Translations under genes and position numbers: made by a program
In this document: positions 8,111 through 16,683 of the stretch, one piece after another
Numbering within the stretch: the first letter of the stretch is position 1
How the letters are laid out: each line of letters opens with the position of its first letter
Source: CBFIDE01 sp965661265
GTDB taxonomy: Bacteria > Bacteroidota > Bacteroidia > Flavobacteriales > Schleiferiaceae
Direction of reading: 5' to 3'
Assembly (NCBI GenBank): GCA_965661265.1
Contig: CBFIDE010000004.1
Coordinates: forward strand, 85,010-149,009
Length of the DNA stretch: 64,000 bases
The notes under the pieces: generated by a model
Database searches by the model: none
What the model was told of the DNA's origin: nothing
What the model saw: the letters and a program-made list of their open reading frames with translations, nothing else

Positions 8111-9103
8111 TTAAAGTATTAATAAGTTACACCCCCTAATCTCCGACTGATCAAATCTACCCATAATTTCTAGTCGATTATTACTAATCCTACCTAAATC
8201 CTGTGTTTCAATAAAAGCACAACTATCGATATTGGCTAAGTCAATAATATTAATGCCCCCTGTTTTTCCGTCAGGACAACTACTAAAAGGATCATCTGTT
8301 CTTCTGATCTGAAACTTCATCCATGAAGGGCTTTCAAAGAATCCTTCACCACTTGAATATGCTTGTGATAATAATTCAGTCATGCCATATTCCGAATGGA
8401 TTTTAGACGTTCCAAATGCCTTATTTAAAATCGCGTGAAGCTCTTCTCTAAGTACTTCCTTTCTTCTACCTTTCATTCCACCTGTCTCCATGATGCAGAT
8501 ATTGGACCAATTTTTATGCGGGAACTTTTCAGCCAAATCCAATAGTGCAAAGCTTACGCCGATAAGAAGACACTTTTGTCCATTTGCCTGCATTTGATCT
8601 AAAACTTCGGCTAGTTTTTCCAAATCATCTAAATAGAAACCACTTTGATTATGAGCTGAATTTAGAATTAAATCATTGCACATATAAATTAAAGAACTCC
8701 CTTCTCTCTCAAGATAGGAAGGCAATAATGCAAGAACACAATAGTCTTCTATTGATCCATAAAACTCTTGAAAGGCCGTTCTAAAAGATTTCTTGTAAAT
8801 GTCTAAATCCTTGACATAATGTCTAGATCTAATGGAGGACTCTGTTCCGGAACTGGTAAAAATAATTTGCTCTTCATAGTCTGAAGTTTTAACTTCTGAA
8901 CTTTTAAAAAAAGATATTGGCAAGAACGGAATATCAGTTATTTCTTGAATATTTTCCCTTTTAATATTTAGATGTCTGAGGTATTCCGAATAAAGCTTAT
9001 TTTTAGACGCTTGATAACGAAACAGCTCTAAAGTCAATTTTTTAAATTGAGTATCAGTTTTTATCCTGAACAGTTCAGAAAGAAAATTGTCTTTTTTAAA
9101 CAA
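8111..9103 (-). CDS. LuxE-like acyl-protein synthetase / adenylate-forming protein
   Basis: The 330-residue protein resembles the LuxE acyl-protein synthetase family, relatives of adenylate-forming enzymes. The nucleotide-loop segment 'IIFTSSGTESSIRSRH' near residue 82 and the 'SEYGMTELLSQAY' segment near 240 (compare YGMTE in acyl-CoA synthetases) support this. In Bacteroidota such proteins are often stand-alone, without luciferase genes, and none are seen here. The acyl acceptor and pathway are unknown. The gene precedes the secreted unknown at 7368-8108 in one unit. Confidence 0.75.
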   Translation of the reverse strand: MFKKDNFLSELFRIKTDTQFKKLTLELFRYQASKNKLYSEYLRHLNIKRENIQEITDIPFLPISFFKSSEVKTSDYEEQIIFTSSGTESSIRSRHYVKDLDIYKKSFRTAFQEFYGSIEDYCVLALLPSYLEREGSSLIYMCNDLILNSAHNQSGFYLDDLEKLAEVLDQMQANGQKCLLIGVSFALLDLAEKFPHKNWSNICIMETGGMKGRRKEVLREELHAILNKAFGTSKIHSEYGMTELLSQAYSSGEGFFESPSWMKFQIRRTDDPFSSCPDGKTGGINIIDLANIDSCAFIETQDLGRISNNRLEIMGRFDQSEIRGCNLLIL

Positions 9104-9132
9104 GCTTTTAAAATATTATTCGTTCCAATTCA

Positions 9133-9651
9133 ATGAAATATATTGCTAAGATAGCACTCTTCTTAATGTTGATGGTCACTTTCATTTCTTGTGAAAGTAC
9201 TGTTGATTTTCCTGATGAACCCTACTTAGAGTGGAGGGATGCAATTTATTCATTTGATGAGGACACTACTTCAAACAGAAGAAATTTTGAGTTGCAAGCT
9301 TACTTTACGGATGGCGATGGAGATATTGGCTTAATTGATGGAACGCCTTACGATACTTGTAGTTTTGAAGACTATAATTTTCAAATTAAGTATTTTGAAA
9401 AAGTCGGCGGAAGTTTTATTGAAATTCAGCCGCAGGATTCATGTTTAAGTTTTAGCAATATGATTCCGGATATAACACCTGAAGGGCAGAATAAGGCCTT
9501 AGAAGGAGTCATTAAAACAAAGTTTGAATATTCATTTTATCCTGAAAACTCCAGTGCAGATTCAATAAAATTTGAAGTGCGCCTAAGGGATAGGGCGGGT
9601 AATTTAAGCAGTTGGGTATTGTCCCCTGCAATTGTTAGTCCTCCTCTATAG
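9133..9651 (+). CDS. Lipoprotein of unknown function
   Basis: This 172-residue protein has a signal peptide with lipobox FISC (cysteine 20), so it is predicted to be lipid-anchored. A DGDGDIG acidic loop near residue 60 could bind calcium, by pattern only. The C-terminal segment 'LRDRAGNLSSWVLSP' recurs in unnamed Bacteroidota surface lipoproteins as I remember them. The gene is divergent from the LuxE-like gene (29 nt apart), and its end overlaps the Na/Pi cotransporter gene by 17 nt, tail to tail. Confidence 0.65.
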   Translation: MKYIAKIALFLMLMVTFISCESTVDFPDEPYLEWRDAIYSFDEDTTSNRRNFELQAYFTDGDGDIGLIDGTPYDTCSFEDYNFQIKYFEKVGGSFIEIQPQDSCLSFSNMIPDITPEGQNKALEGVIKTKFEYSFYPENSSADSIKFEVRLRDRAGNLSSWVLSPAIVSPPL

Positions 9652-11365
9652 GCAACTCGCCTTCTTTTTTTAGACCTTCTGTTACACTAGCAATATGGTC
9701 CCCAATACGTTCTAATTCTGAGATCATATCAATATAGTAGACTCCAGATTCTATTCTGAATTTGCCTTTCTCTACATTCTTAACGTAGTCCTTTCTAAGC
9801 TGATTGTATAACTTATTGATATCTTCTTCAATTTTTTCGGCAGATTTAAAATCAACACTATTTTCAGAAGCGTTCAAATTACTAACCATTTGATCAAGCG
9901 CAGACTTTATCAATTGAGTCACACTCAATACTTCTACTCTCATCTCTGGTGTAAAATATGCTTTCTTTAATTTACGATTGGCAAGATTTTTACTCAACTC
10001 CAAATAAATATCACCTATTCTCTCTAAGTAACTTGATGCATTCAGCATAGCACGAACTCTATGACTTGCTGAAGAGCTTAACTCTTGTGAAGCTGTTCTG
10101 GCTAAGTAATCAGCTATTTCTATTTCCATGCGGTCTGAAATATCTTCATACTTTGCTATCTGCTCATTGTATTTTCTTAGCTTTTTTTCGTCCATTTCCG
10201 TGACTAACTTTGGAACATAATTGAATGCTCTTCTGATAACCTCCGCAAATTTTACCAATTCCTTCTTAGCCTCTAGAATAGAGAGCTCGGGTGTTGCCAT
10301 TAAACCAGAGCCAATATAATCAAGACTAAACACCTCATCTTCTTGGCCCTTAGAGCTAACCATTTTAATAACTATTTTGGCTATCAAGCCTACAAATGGC
10401 AACATGATTAATACATTCATAATGTTAAAAACTGTATGGTACATTGCTAAAGACTTTGGAATTGCCTTTACATCTTGAAAAGGATTGATATCCCAAAGAG
10501 AGCCTACTAAGTAACCAATAAACTGAAGAAAGAATGGAAAAACAAGGAGCATCCAAATAACTCCAAACACATTAAATATTAGATGTGCTCTTGCTGCTCT
10601 TTTGGCGTGAACATTAGCAATAAGAGCAGCCAAGTTAGCAGTTATGGTTGTTCCTATATTCTCTCCTAAAATAATCGCTGCAGCTAAAGGAAAAGGAATC
10701 CAACCTTCATTACACATAACAAGCGTTAAAGCCATTGCTGCCGAAGAGGATTGCACCACAATGGTTAATAAGGTACCAATTAGGACGAATAACAAACTGA
10801 TCCCAAATTTTCCAAAATAGCCTTTATCGTAATAGCTAATATTCTGAACCCAAGAAAGGGCATCTGTATTTTCTTGCAGTCCCGCCACTGAATCTTTCAT
10901 AAAAGAAAGACCTAGAAATAGAATTGCGAAACCTAAAAGCACTTCTCCCCATTGCTTTGTAAGTTCTTTTTTAGCGAACATCATAGGAAAAGCTACGGCA
11001 ACTATAGGAAGACATAATGCGCTAATACTAAACTTACCTAGGCCTAATTCAGAGATTAACCAACCTGTAACTGTAGTACCGATATTGGCTCCCATAATTA
11101 CACCAATAGATTCCACTAGAGTAATCAAACCAGCATTTACAAAACTCACTACCATCACCGTTGTTGCAGATGATGACTGAACTAAAACAGTGATTAGCAT
11201 CCCAGTAAAAACGCCGAAATATTTATTTGAAGTCATAGCTCCTAAGATCTCTCTGAGCTTAGTTCCTGCTACTTTTTGAATAGCATCGCTCATTACTTTC
11301 ATACCATAAATGAAAAGACCAAGAGCACCAATAAGTGTTAAGAGATCCAATAAATTAAAGCTCAT
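9635..11365 (-). CDS. Na/Pi cotransporter family protein with PhoU-like tail
   Basis: The 576-residue membrane protein has the two inverted Na_Pi_cotrans repeats, each with the hallmark QSSSA motif (LVQSSSATTVM near 63 and VVQSSSAAMAL near 204). A cytoplasmic helical PhoU-like domain follows from about residue 390 to the end. The family takes up or exports phosphate with sodium. The gene lies just beyond the terminator of the TonB-receptor operon and close to the PhoB/PhoR-like pair, so it belongs functionally with the phosphate block. It has its own -7 element upstream. Confidence 0.9.
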   Translation of the reverse strand: MSFNLLDLLTLIGALGLFIYGMKVMSDAIQKVAGTKLREILGAMTSNKYFGVFTGMLITVLVQSSSATTVMVVSFVNAGLITLVESIGVIMGANIGTTVTGWLISELGLGKFSISALCLPIVAVAFPMMFAKKELTKQWGEVLLGFAILFLGLSFMKDSVAGLQENTDALSWVQNISYYDKGYFGKFGISLLFVLIGTLLTIVVQSSSAAMALTLVMCNEGWIPFPLAAAIILGENIGTTITANLAALIANVHAKRAARAHLIFNVFGVIWMLLVFPFFLQFIGYLVGSLWDINPFQDVKAIPKSLAMYHTVFNIMNVLIMLPFVGLIAKIVIKMVSSKGQEDEVFSLDYIGSGLMATPELSILEAKKELVKFAEVIRRAFNYVPKLVTEMDEKKLRKYNEQIAKYEDISDRMEIEIADYLARTASQELSSSASHRVRAMLNASSYLERIGDIYLELSKNLANRKLKKAYFTPEMRVEVLSVTQLIKSALDQMVSNLNASENSVDFKSAEKIEEDINKLYNQLRKDYVKNVEKGKFRIESGVYYIDMISELERIGDHIASVTEGLKKEGELPIEED

Positions 11366-11383
11366 AATTCAATTTTATAATTT

Positions 11384-11391
11384 CAAAAATA
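11384..11391 (-). promoter_or_regulatory. -7 element for the Na/Pi cotransporter gene
   Basis: The minus strand reads TATTTTTG (TAnnTTTG), 18 nt before the ATG. The -33 element is unclear: the nearest TTTG is only 14 nt upstream. Confidence 0.4.
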
Positions 11392-11454
11392 ACAAAGCTG
11401 ATTCTCAAAAAAGCTATTGTAATTTATTAAAGTATTAAGTCTTCGTAAAAAATG

Positions 11455-11477
11455 AAAAGCCACCCTTTCAGGTGGCT
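11455..11477 (-). terminator. Rho-independent terminator after the TonB-dependent receptor
   Basis: On the minus strand a 7-bp stem AGCCACC/GGTGGCT with a 6-nt loop is followed by TTTTCATTTTTT. It lies about 29 nt beyond the receptor stop and separates it from the Na/Pi cotransporter gene. Confidence 0.8.
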
Positions 11478-11505
11478 CCCCTCATCCTTAATCAACTTTC
11501 ATTGA

Positions 11506-14355
11506 TTATTGCAAATTGTATCTAAATCTTAGCTTAAATGTTGTTCCAGGACTCCACTTTGAGTAAAGTTGAGAATCCGCTTGATAAGATTCAAAAACTC
11601 TTTCACGATCATCGCCTAAAATATTATCAATTCCTAAACCTACTTGATATTGTTTCTTCTCGCCAAAAGACTTCAATAAGTTAAGGTTCAAACTATGAAA
11701 TGGTAATTCATAAACATCTGGGTTTTGCGTAATTCCTACTAAGAACAACTTCTTTCCTTGTACATTATAAAAAAGACCTGTTTCTATTCCAGACTTAGGT
11801 TCAGTATAAGCTAAACCAACATTCACTAAATATGGAGATTGACCTTGCATTTGTCTATAATCTAAAATTTCTTCACCAACTCTTGCATTGTTCTTTCTAG
11901 AAACCAATTCTTGTTCTGCATAAGAAACTCTAGAATCAATTAGAGAAACATTAGCATTGATACTTACAGACTCTAACTTAGGATTAATAAAATCTAAATT
12001 CTTTCTTACCTCAAACTCTAATCCTACAACTCTTGCGTCACCCACATTCTGTGGTTGAAAATCATTTGGAGCAGCCTCATTATAAGCAACAACTTCAATT
12101 GGATTGGTAAAGTCCTTATAGAAAGCACTAACAGAGAATGTTTGGCCTTTCTTCATAAAGTACTCCCATCTCAAATCTAAATTATTGATATCCGTCTCAT
12201 CTAATTCCGGATTTCCAATAAATCTTCTTCCCGTATAGAAATCTAAAATATTAACTGCTGAAATTTCCTTAAACGATGGTCTAGCAATAGTTCTAGAGTA
12301 CGAAAATCTAATGTTTTGATCTTCAGTGGCACTAAAAATCAAATTAGCGCTAGGGAATAATTTAGTAGAGCTAATGAAGTTTTCATTCTCATAATCCACT
12401 GGCAAACCTTCTGGGCCCGTTGGATCCGTACCCGTATAATATTGGTTATAATTCTCAAGTCTTACACCGGCGATAGCCTTAAGTCTAGTAGCAAATTGAA
12501 ACTCTTCAGAGACATATACAGAAGCATTAGTCTGAGTGGACTCATAAGTATTACCTGGCTCTCTTGAAGTATTGCTACCAACCGTTGCGTAATAACTACC
12601 GGTTCCGGATTGAACGTCCCATATATTACCATCTGCCAGAAGTTCGTCTGCATTTCCAGTATAATTAGATACACCGATATCCTGAAGTTGGTAGTTTAAG
12701 ATTTCATAGTTTCTTCTTTTATAAGTAAAACCCGTTCCGAACTTTAATTTTGCTGGAAAGTTCCAAGTTTTATGTTCTCTCATTAGATCAACCCTTGCCG
12801 GCACATCTATTTCATTTAAGTTTCTCCATAATCTCGGAGGCCAATCTGCCTCACTTGCGTCGATAGCATAGTCCTGACCATCAAAAACGTAAGGTGTAGA
12901 GCGGATGTCCTTATCTAAGATCACTGCAAGGGTTGGGGATATTTTCCAATCAAAAACCCAAGTAGCATCTTCATTCAATAAATGATTTCCACTTAACAAA
13001 ACATTAGTAATAGATCTCTGGCTATATTCTAAAACATCTCTATAAATGACATTTGCATTTTCTACAATGTTAGAATCTAAAAAATAAGCTGCTTTTTTTT
13101 CACCATTTTGCAGATGCATTATATTCAATCTGTACTTAGCCGTCTTAGATTTTAAAGCTAAACCAAGCATTCCACTTAAAAAAGCATTATTGACTCCTGC
13201 AGGCCCTGTAGAAAGAATATTCTTTCTTAATGGGTTGACATCTAATTCATCTGCTTTAACATAGGAGTTATTTATAAACTCGCTGTAAAATTCTGTATTA
13301 TTCTTATAAGACAGGGAAGCATTTAAACCGAGCGTATACTTCTCATTTACTTTGTATTGGTTTCCACCGGATATACCAAAACTCAAATTCATTAAAGAAG
13401 TTCCTTGAGCTGCAGCTAAGGTAGGGTTAAACCTTTCTGTTAGTTCTGCCGTTGATGGATCTCCAAGGACTGGGTTTGGGATACCCGTATTTGGATCTAA
13501 TGGGTTTGTTCTTGTTCCATCATCAAATCCTAAGAAATCAAGCGAACCACCCTCATAGGTTCTAAAAGAATTATTGAAGTGCATACTAGGATTAAATCCT
13601 GCACTTGCTGAAATGCTAAAGGTCTTTTTGTCTGGAAAGTCTTTAGTTTCAATATTTACAACACCACCAGTAAAATCAGCTGGTAAGTCAGCAGTAAAAG
13701 ACTTTACTACTGTTATATTTTCTAGAATATTTGTTGGGAAAATATCCATTTGAATGGCATTTCTGTCTGGATCTAAACCAGGAACGTCCATTCCGTTCAA
13801 CATTGTTTTAGTATATCTATCGCCCAAACCACGCACATAAACATACTTACCTCCTTGAATAGAAACACCAGGAACCCTGTTTACTGCCGTAGCAGCATCA
13901 CTATCGCCCACCTTTCTAAACTTCTGAGCTGAAATTCCATCCATTACATTGACAGACTTCTTTTTTAAACTCAATAATGCCGACTCAGTATTCTTCATGG
14001 TCTCCGCTGTTACGGTGATCATTTCTAGCTCATTAGAAGCGTCCTTAAGTCTTATATTATCTAAGACAGTAACTTCTCCTGCCTTTATCTCTAAACCTTC
14101 TATTTTCACGGTAGCCAATCCAACAAAGGAAACTTCAAGAATATAAATTCCAGGCTCTGCTTTAATTTCAAATTTTCCATCAAAATCAGAAACAGCTCCA
14201 GAACTAGTTCCTTTTAGAGCAGCGGCTGCATAAAATAGGGGTTCTCCGTTTGAGTCCTCATAAACAGTTCCTCTAAGAGTACCTTGCTGTGCCAGCGTTT
14301 GAATACTTAAACCAATACTTAGGATTACTAAAAATAATGATTGAAAGTTTTTCAT
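11506..14355 (-). CDS. TonB-dependent outer-membrane receptor
   Basis: The 949-residue receptor has a signal peptide (about 1-22), a carboxypeptidase-like regulatory domain (about 24-112; start 'GTLRGTVYEDSNGEPL'), a plug domain with 'RVPGVSIQGG' and 'YVRGLGDRYTKTMLNG' (about 155-190), and a beta-barrel to the C-terminus, ending FKLRFRYNLQ. There is no SusD partner, so it is not a classical SusCD pair; instead a beta-helix lipoprotein gene lies immediately upstream. It should import a ligand across the outer membrane using TonB-ExbB-ExbD energy. The Pho-box-like array before the operon suggests a phosphorus-containing substrate, but this is inference. Confidence 0.93.
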   Translation of the reverse strand: MKNFQSLFLVILSIGLSIQTLAQQGTLRGTVYEDSNGEPLFYAAAALKGTSSGAVSDFDGKFEIKAEPGIYILEVSFVGLATVKIEGLEIKAGEVTVLDNIRLKDASNELEMITVTAETMKNTESALLSLKKKSVNVMDGISAQKFRKVGDSDAATAVNRVPGVSIQGGKYVYVRGLGDRYTKTMLNGMDVPGLDPDRNAIQMDIFPTNILENITVVKSFTADLPADFTGGVVNIETKDFPDKKTFSISASAGFNPSMHFNNSFRTYEGGSLDFLGFDDGTRTNPLDPNTGIPNPVLGDPSTAELTERFNPTLAAAQGTSLMNLSFGISGGNQYKVNEKYTLGLNASLSYKNNTEFYSEFINNSYVKADELDVNPLRKNILSTGPAGVNNAFLSGMLGLALKSKTAKYRLNIMHLQNGEKKAAYFLDSNIVENANVIYRDVLEYSQRSITNVLLSGNHLLNEDATWVFDWKISPTLAVILDKDIRSTPYVFDGQDYAIDASEADWPPRLWRNLNEIDVPARVDLMREHKTWNFPAKLKFGTGFTYKRRNYEILNYQLQDIGVSNYTGNADELLADGNIWDVQSGTGSYYATVGSNTSREPGNTYESTQTNASVYVSEEFQFATRLKAIAGVRLENYNQYYTGTDPTGPEGLPVDYENENFISSTKLFPSANLIFSATEDQNIRFSYSRTIARPSFKEISAVNILDFYTGRRFIGNPELDETDINNLDLRWEYFMKKGQTFSVSAFYKDFTNPIEVVAYNEAAPNDFQPQNVGDARVVGLEFEVRKNLDFINPKLESVSINANVSLIDSRVSYAEQELVSRKNNARVGEEILDYRQMQGQSPYLVNVGLAYTEPKSGIETGLFYNVQGKKLFLVGITQNPDVYELPFHSLNLNLLKSFGEKKQYQVGLGIDNILGDDRERVFESYQADSQLYSKWSPGTTFKLRFRYNLQ

Positions 14356-14380
14356 GAATATGCAATAATCGTTGAATAAT

Positions 14381-14413
14381 AAATGCTCGCCAAGGATGAG
14401 TTGGCGAGCATTT
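14381..14413 (-). terminator. Intercistronic hairpin between lipoprotein and receptor genes
   Basis: Perfect 13-bp arms (AAATGCTCGCCAA/TTGGCGAGCATTT) with a 7-nt loop lie between the lipoprotein stop and the receptor start. After the stem the minus strand continues ATTATTCAACG, so the U-tract is poor. It may be a partial terminator or an RNA-stability element that leaves more lipoprotein than receptor message. Confidence 0.65.
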
Positions 14414-14432
14414 TAAAAAAGATATTTATTTC

Positions 14433-15683
14433 TTAGAAACCAGCTAAAGCTCCTTGTTGATTTGCATATGTCCAGCTAAAAGCTGAAATATTAGCACCTA
14501 CAGTAGAAGACGTAACTATCTTAGCGTTAGAAGCACCTAGAGAATTGAAAGCGTCCCCAGCTGTTGACTTATCAGCAAAGATATCAGCGATTGTCATGTT
14601 ACCAGAACTTAAGTGACTAGTGTTGATTTCCCAATTAGTAAATACAATATCACCTGCCTTATAGTTATCAGAAGAATCATCATCATCCAATTCAACATCA
14701 GAAGACTCCTCAAAATTGAACCAATAAACATTTTCTACTGTTCCTTGAGCACCATCTCTAAAGTCAGCATACTCACGATTTTTGCTAGTTCCAAAAGCAC
14801 CTTTCATAGAACCATTACGGATAGTAAATCCTGCTCTATAAGTACCTTCAGGTCCGTCAATCTCCATTCCATGGTCAGACTCAGGTCCAGCGATATAAAC
14901 GATATTATCAAAAGTACCACTATAAGCTTGATCAATATCAAAAGCGTCATCACCTTGATCCCAAACTAAAACGTTTGTAAGGTTTACATTTCCACCAAAT
15001 GGCTCAATACCATCATCAAGATTACCTACAACCTCAACATTGTTAATGGTTGTTCCAGCACCTACACCACCTAGAGTAAGACCGTTTAAGTCATTTCCTC
15101 CACCAAATGTAGTTCCGGCGTGACGGATAGAAACATAAGTGAATACACCTGAATTGTCATTATTATCTGGAGTAGTAGAACCATAACGACCATAAGCATC
15201 ATCAGCAGGAATTCCTTCAATTTGTTGTACATCAGAATCTGCAGAGATTTGAGCACGACCGTTGATAATAATACCTCCCCAAAGACCTCTATTTGTAGAA
15301 GAAAGGTTAGTTCCAGCAGTTTGTCCAACAGTAATATTGTCTAAAATAGAAGTAAAGACAATAGGAGCAGCAGCAGTTCCGTTTGCCATAATCTTACCAC
15401 CTCTTGCAATAATTAAAGCAGAAGCTAAAGATTGTTGTCCTTCTCTACCCTTAATGATAGTTCCAGCATCAATTGTTAAAGTTACTGCTGAGTCAACAAC
15501 AACACGACCAGCTAATTCATAAACATTATTAGCAGTCCAAGTCTCATCAGCTGAAATTAAGCCAGACTTGATAATATTAGCAGATGGTGGATTAACTTTA
15601 GCTGGTTCTGGATCATCATCACAAGATGTCAGTGCAAAAGCAGCCATTAAGCTGAATAGAAATACTTTTTTAATTGTTTTCAT
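14433..15683 (-). CDS. Beta-helix surface lipoprotein paired with a TonB receptor
   Basis: The 416-residue protein has a signal peptide ending in lipobox LTSC (cysteine 21) followed by DDDPEP, an acidic stretch after the lipid anchor. The body repeats short hydrophobic strands and Gly/Asn/Asp turns (for example VTLTIDAGTIIKG, GGIIINGRAQI, GLTLGGVGAGTTINN), the pattern of a right-handed parallel beta-helix. It is rich in acidic residues. The family often sits beside TonB receptors in Bacteroidota and is sometimes misnamed a multidrug transporter; its role is not established to my knowledge. It is the first gene of the operon and directly follows the Pho-box-like array. A ligand-capture role at the cell surface is inferred. 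Confidence 0.8.
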   Translation of the reverse strand: MKTIKKVFLFSLMAAFALTSCDDDPEPAKVNPPSANIIKSGLISADETWTANNVYELAGRVVVDSAVTLTIDAGTIIKGREGQQSLASALIIARGGKIMANGTAAAPIVFTSILDNITVGQTAGTNLSSTNRGLWGGIIINGRAQISADSDVQQIEGIPADDAYGRYGSTTPDNNDNSGVFTYVSIRHAGTTFGGGNDLNGLTLGGVGAGTTINNVEVVGNLDDGIEPFGGNVNLTNVLVWDQGDDAFDIDQAYSGTFDNIVYIAGPESDHGMEIDGPEGTYRAGFTIRNGSMKGAFGTSKNREYADFRDGAQGTVENVYWFNFEESSDVELDDDDSSDNYKAGDIVFTNWEINTSHLSSGNMTIADIFADKSTAGDAFNSLGASNAKIVTSSTVGANISAFSWTYANQQGALAGF

Positions 15684-15714
15684 TTTGAGTAATTATTAGT
15701 TTTAGATTTCGGTG

Positions 15715-15759
15715 CAAAAGAACTGAGCTAATGTTAAACCCATGTTAATCAGATTTTAA
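15715..15759 (-). promoter_or_regulatory. Pho-box-like triple direct repeat and promoter of the lipoprotein-receptor operon
   Basis: On the plus strand ATGTTAA (15731-15737), ATGTTAA (15742-15748) and ATTTTAA (15753-15759) recur at exactly 11-bp spacing. In the direction of the operon they read TTAAAAT, TTAACAT, TTAACAT, close to the Bacillus PhoP box (TTAACA with 5-nt spacers) and with the 11-bp period of PhoB boxes. A near-consensus -7 (minus strand TTCTTTTG, 15722-15715) lies 8 bp downstream, with no TTTG at -33. The array thus stands where an activator would replace the -33 contact. The PhoB-like regulator gene is divergent from this site. Confidence 0.6.
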
Positions 15760-15783
15760 TAAAAACACATTCGTTTGCTTAGG

Positions 15784-15793
15784 TGAACGTTCA
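15784..15793. repeat. Perfect 10-bp palindrome TGAACGTTCA
   Basis: This palindrome lies in the 250-bp divergent region between the lipoprotein operon and the response-regulator gene, away from the Pho-like repeats. It could be a dimeric repressor site; no regulator can be named. Confidence 0.3.
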
Positions 15794-15837
15794 TGACAAA
15801 TATCTTTTTCTAAAGAAAAATGAAGTCTATATGCTAG

Positions 15838-15917
15838 TTAACAATAGGTTATCTATCATTGACCTAGATTAAGGAATTGTAAAGTTGCCTAAGGCATGAC
15901 TTATTGTAATACTTTTG
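15838..15917 (+). promoter_or_regulatory. Promoter region of the PhoB-like response regulator gene
   Basis: TACTTTTG at 15910-15917 is an exact TAnnTTTG element 16 nt before the ATG. A TTG at 15885-15887 is 22 nt upstream of it, longer than the usual 19. TTAACA (15838) and TTATCT (15849), 11 bp apart, form a weak, degenerate Pho-like pair that may allow autoregulation. Confidence 0.45.
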
Positions 15918-15933
15918 TACAAACAATACTCTT

Positions 15934-16617
15934 ATGACTAATAGCGACTATAGACTTTTATTAGTAGATGATGAACCAGACATTCTTGAATTTGTTGGAT
16001 ACAACTTACGTCAAGAAGGGTTTCAGGTTAAAACTGCCTCAAATGGAGAAGAGGGACTAAAGAAAGCCAAGGAGCTAAAACCACATCTGATCTTACTAGA
16101 TGTGATGATGCCCGGAATGGATGGAATTGAAACCTGTGATCAAATAAGAAAAACTCCTGATTTAGAGGATACTCTTATTGCATTCTTAACAGCAAGAGGT
16201 GAAGACTACAGTCAAGTTGCTGGCTTTGATGCAGGTGCTGATGATTATATAACCAAGCCCATAAAGCCTAAAGTTTTGGTAAGCAGAATTAAGGCACTCC
16301 TTAGAAGATATGGTCAATCTTCAAAAAACGGAAACATTATTGAAATTGGCGATTTAAGTATTGATCTAGATAAGTATCAAGTTACCTATGAAGGTAATAA
16401 TCTAGATCTTCCTAGAAAGGAATTTGAACTTCTAAACTTATTGATCTCAAGGCCCGGAAAAGTGTTTCATAGAGATGAAATCTTAGGAACTATTTGGGGA
16501 AATGATGTAGTTGTTGGTGGCAGAACTATTGATGTACATATTCGTAAACTCAGAGAGAAAATTGGCGATAAGTCTATCAAAACAGTAAAAGGAGTAGGAT
16601 ATAAATTTGAGAATTAA
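15934..16617 (+). CDS. OmpR/PhoB-family response regulator
   Basis: A 227-residue two-domain regulator. The receiver has the acidic pair D12/D13, the phospho-acceptor D56 in 'LILLDVMMPGMDG' and the 'ITKPIKP' switch near residue 105. A winged-helix DNA-binding domain follows (about 128-227; 'LPRKEFELLNLLISRPGKVF', 'VDVHIRKLR'-like 'IDVHIRKLREKIG'). Architecture and the kinase downstream match PhoB-PhoR. The divergent operon carries an 11-bp-period repeat typical of this DNA-binding type, so PhoB is the best guess, but other OmpR-family roles remain possible. Confidence 0.85.
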   Translation: MTNSDYRLLLVDDEPDILEFVGYNLRQEGFQVKTASNGEEGLKKAKELKPHLILLDVMMPGMDGIETCDQIRKTPDLEDTLIAFLTARGEDYSQVAGFDAGADDYITKPIKPKVLVSRIKALLRRYGQSSKNGNIIEIGDLSIDLDKYQVTYEGNNLDLPRKEFELLNLLISRPGKVFHRDEILGTIWGNDVVVGGRTIDVHIRKLREKIGDKSIKTVKGVGYKFEN

Positions 16618-16652
16618 ATCACTCAAACTTCTAATTTTCTTTAATATGTCCT

Positions 16653-16670
16653 GTATTGCTCTAGCAATAC
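16653..16670 (+). repeat. Hairpin GTATTGC-TCTA-GCAATAC between regulator and kinase genes
   Basis: A perfect 7-bp stem with a 4-nt loop lies in the 66-nt gap of the two-component operon. It has no U-tract and may be an mRNA processing or stability element. Confidence 0.35.
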
Positions 16671-16683
16671 TTAAATTAGCGGA

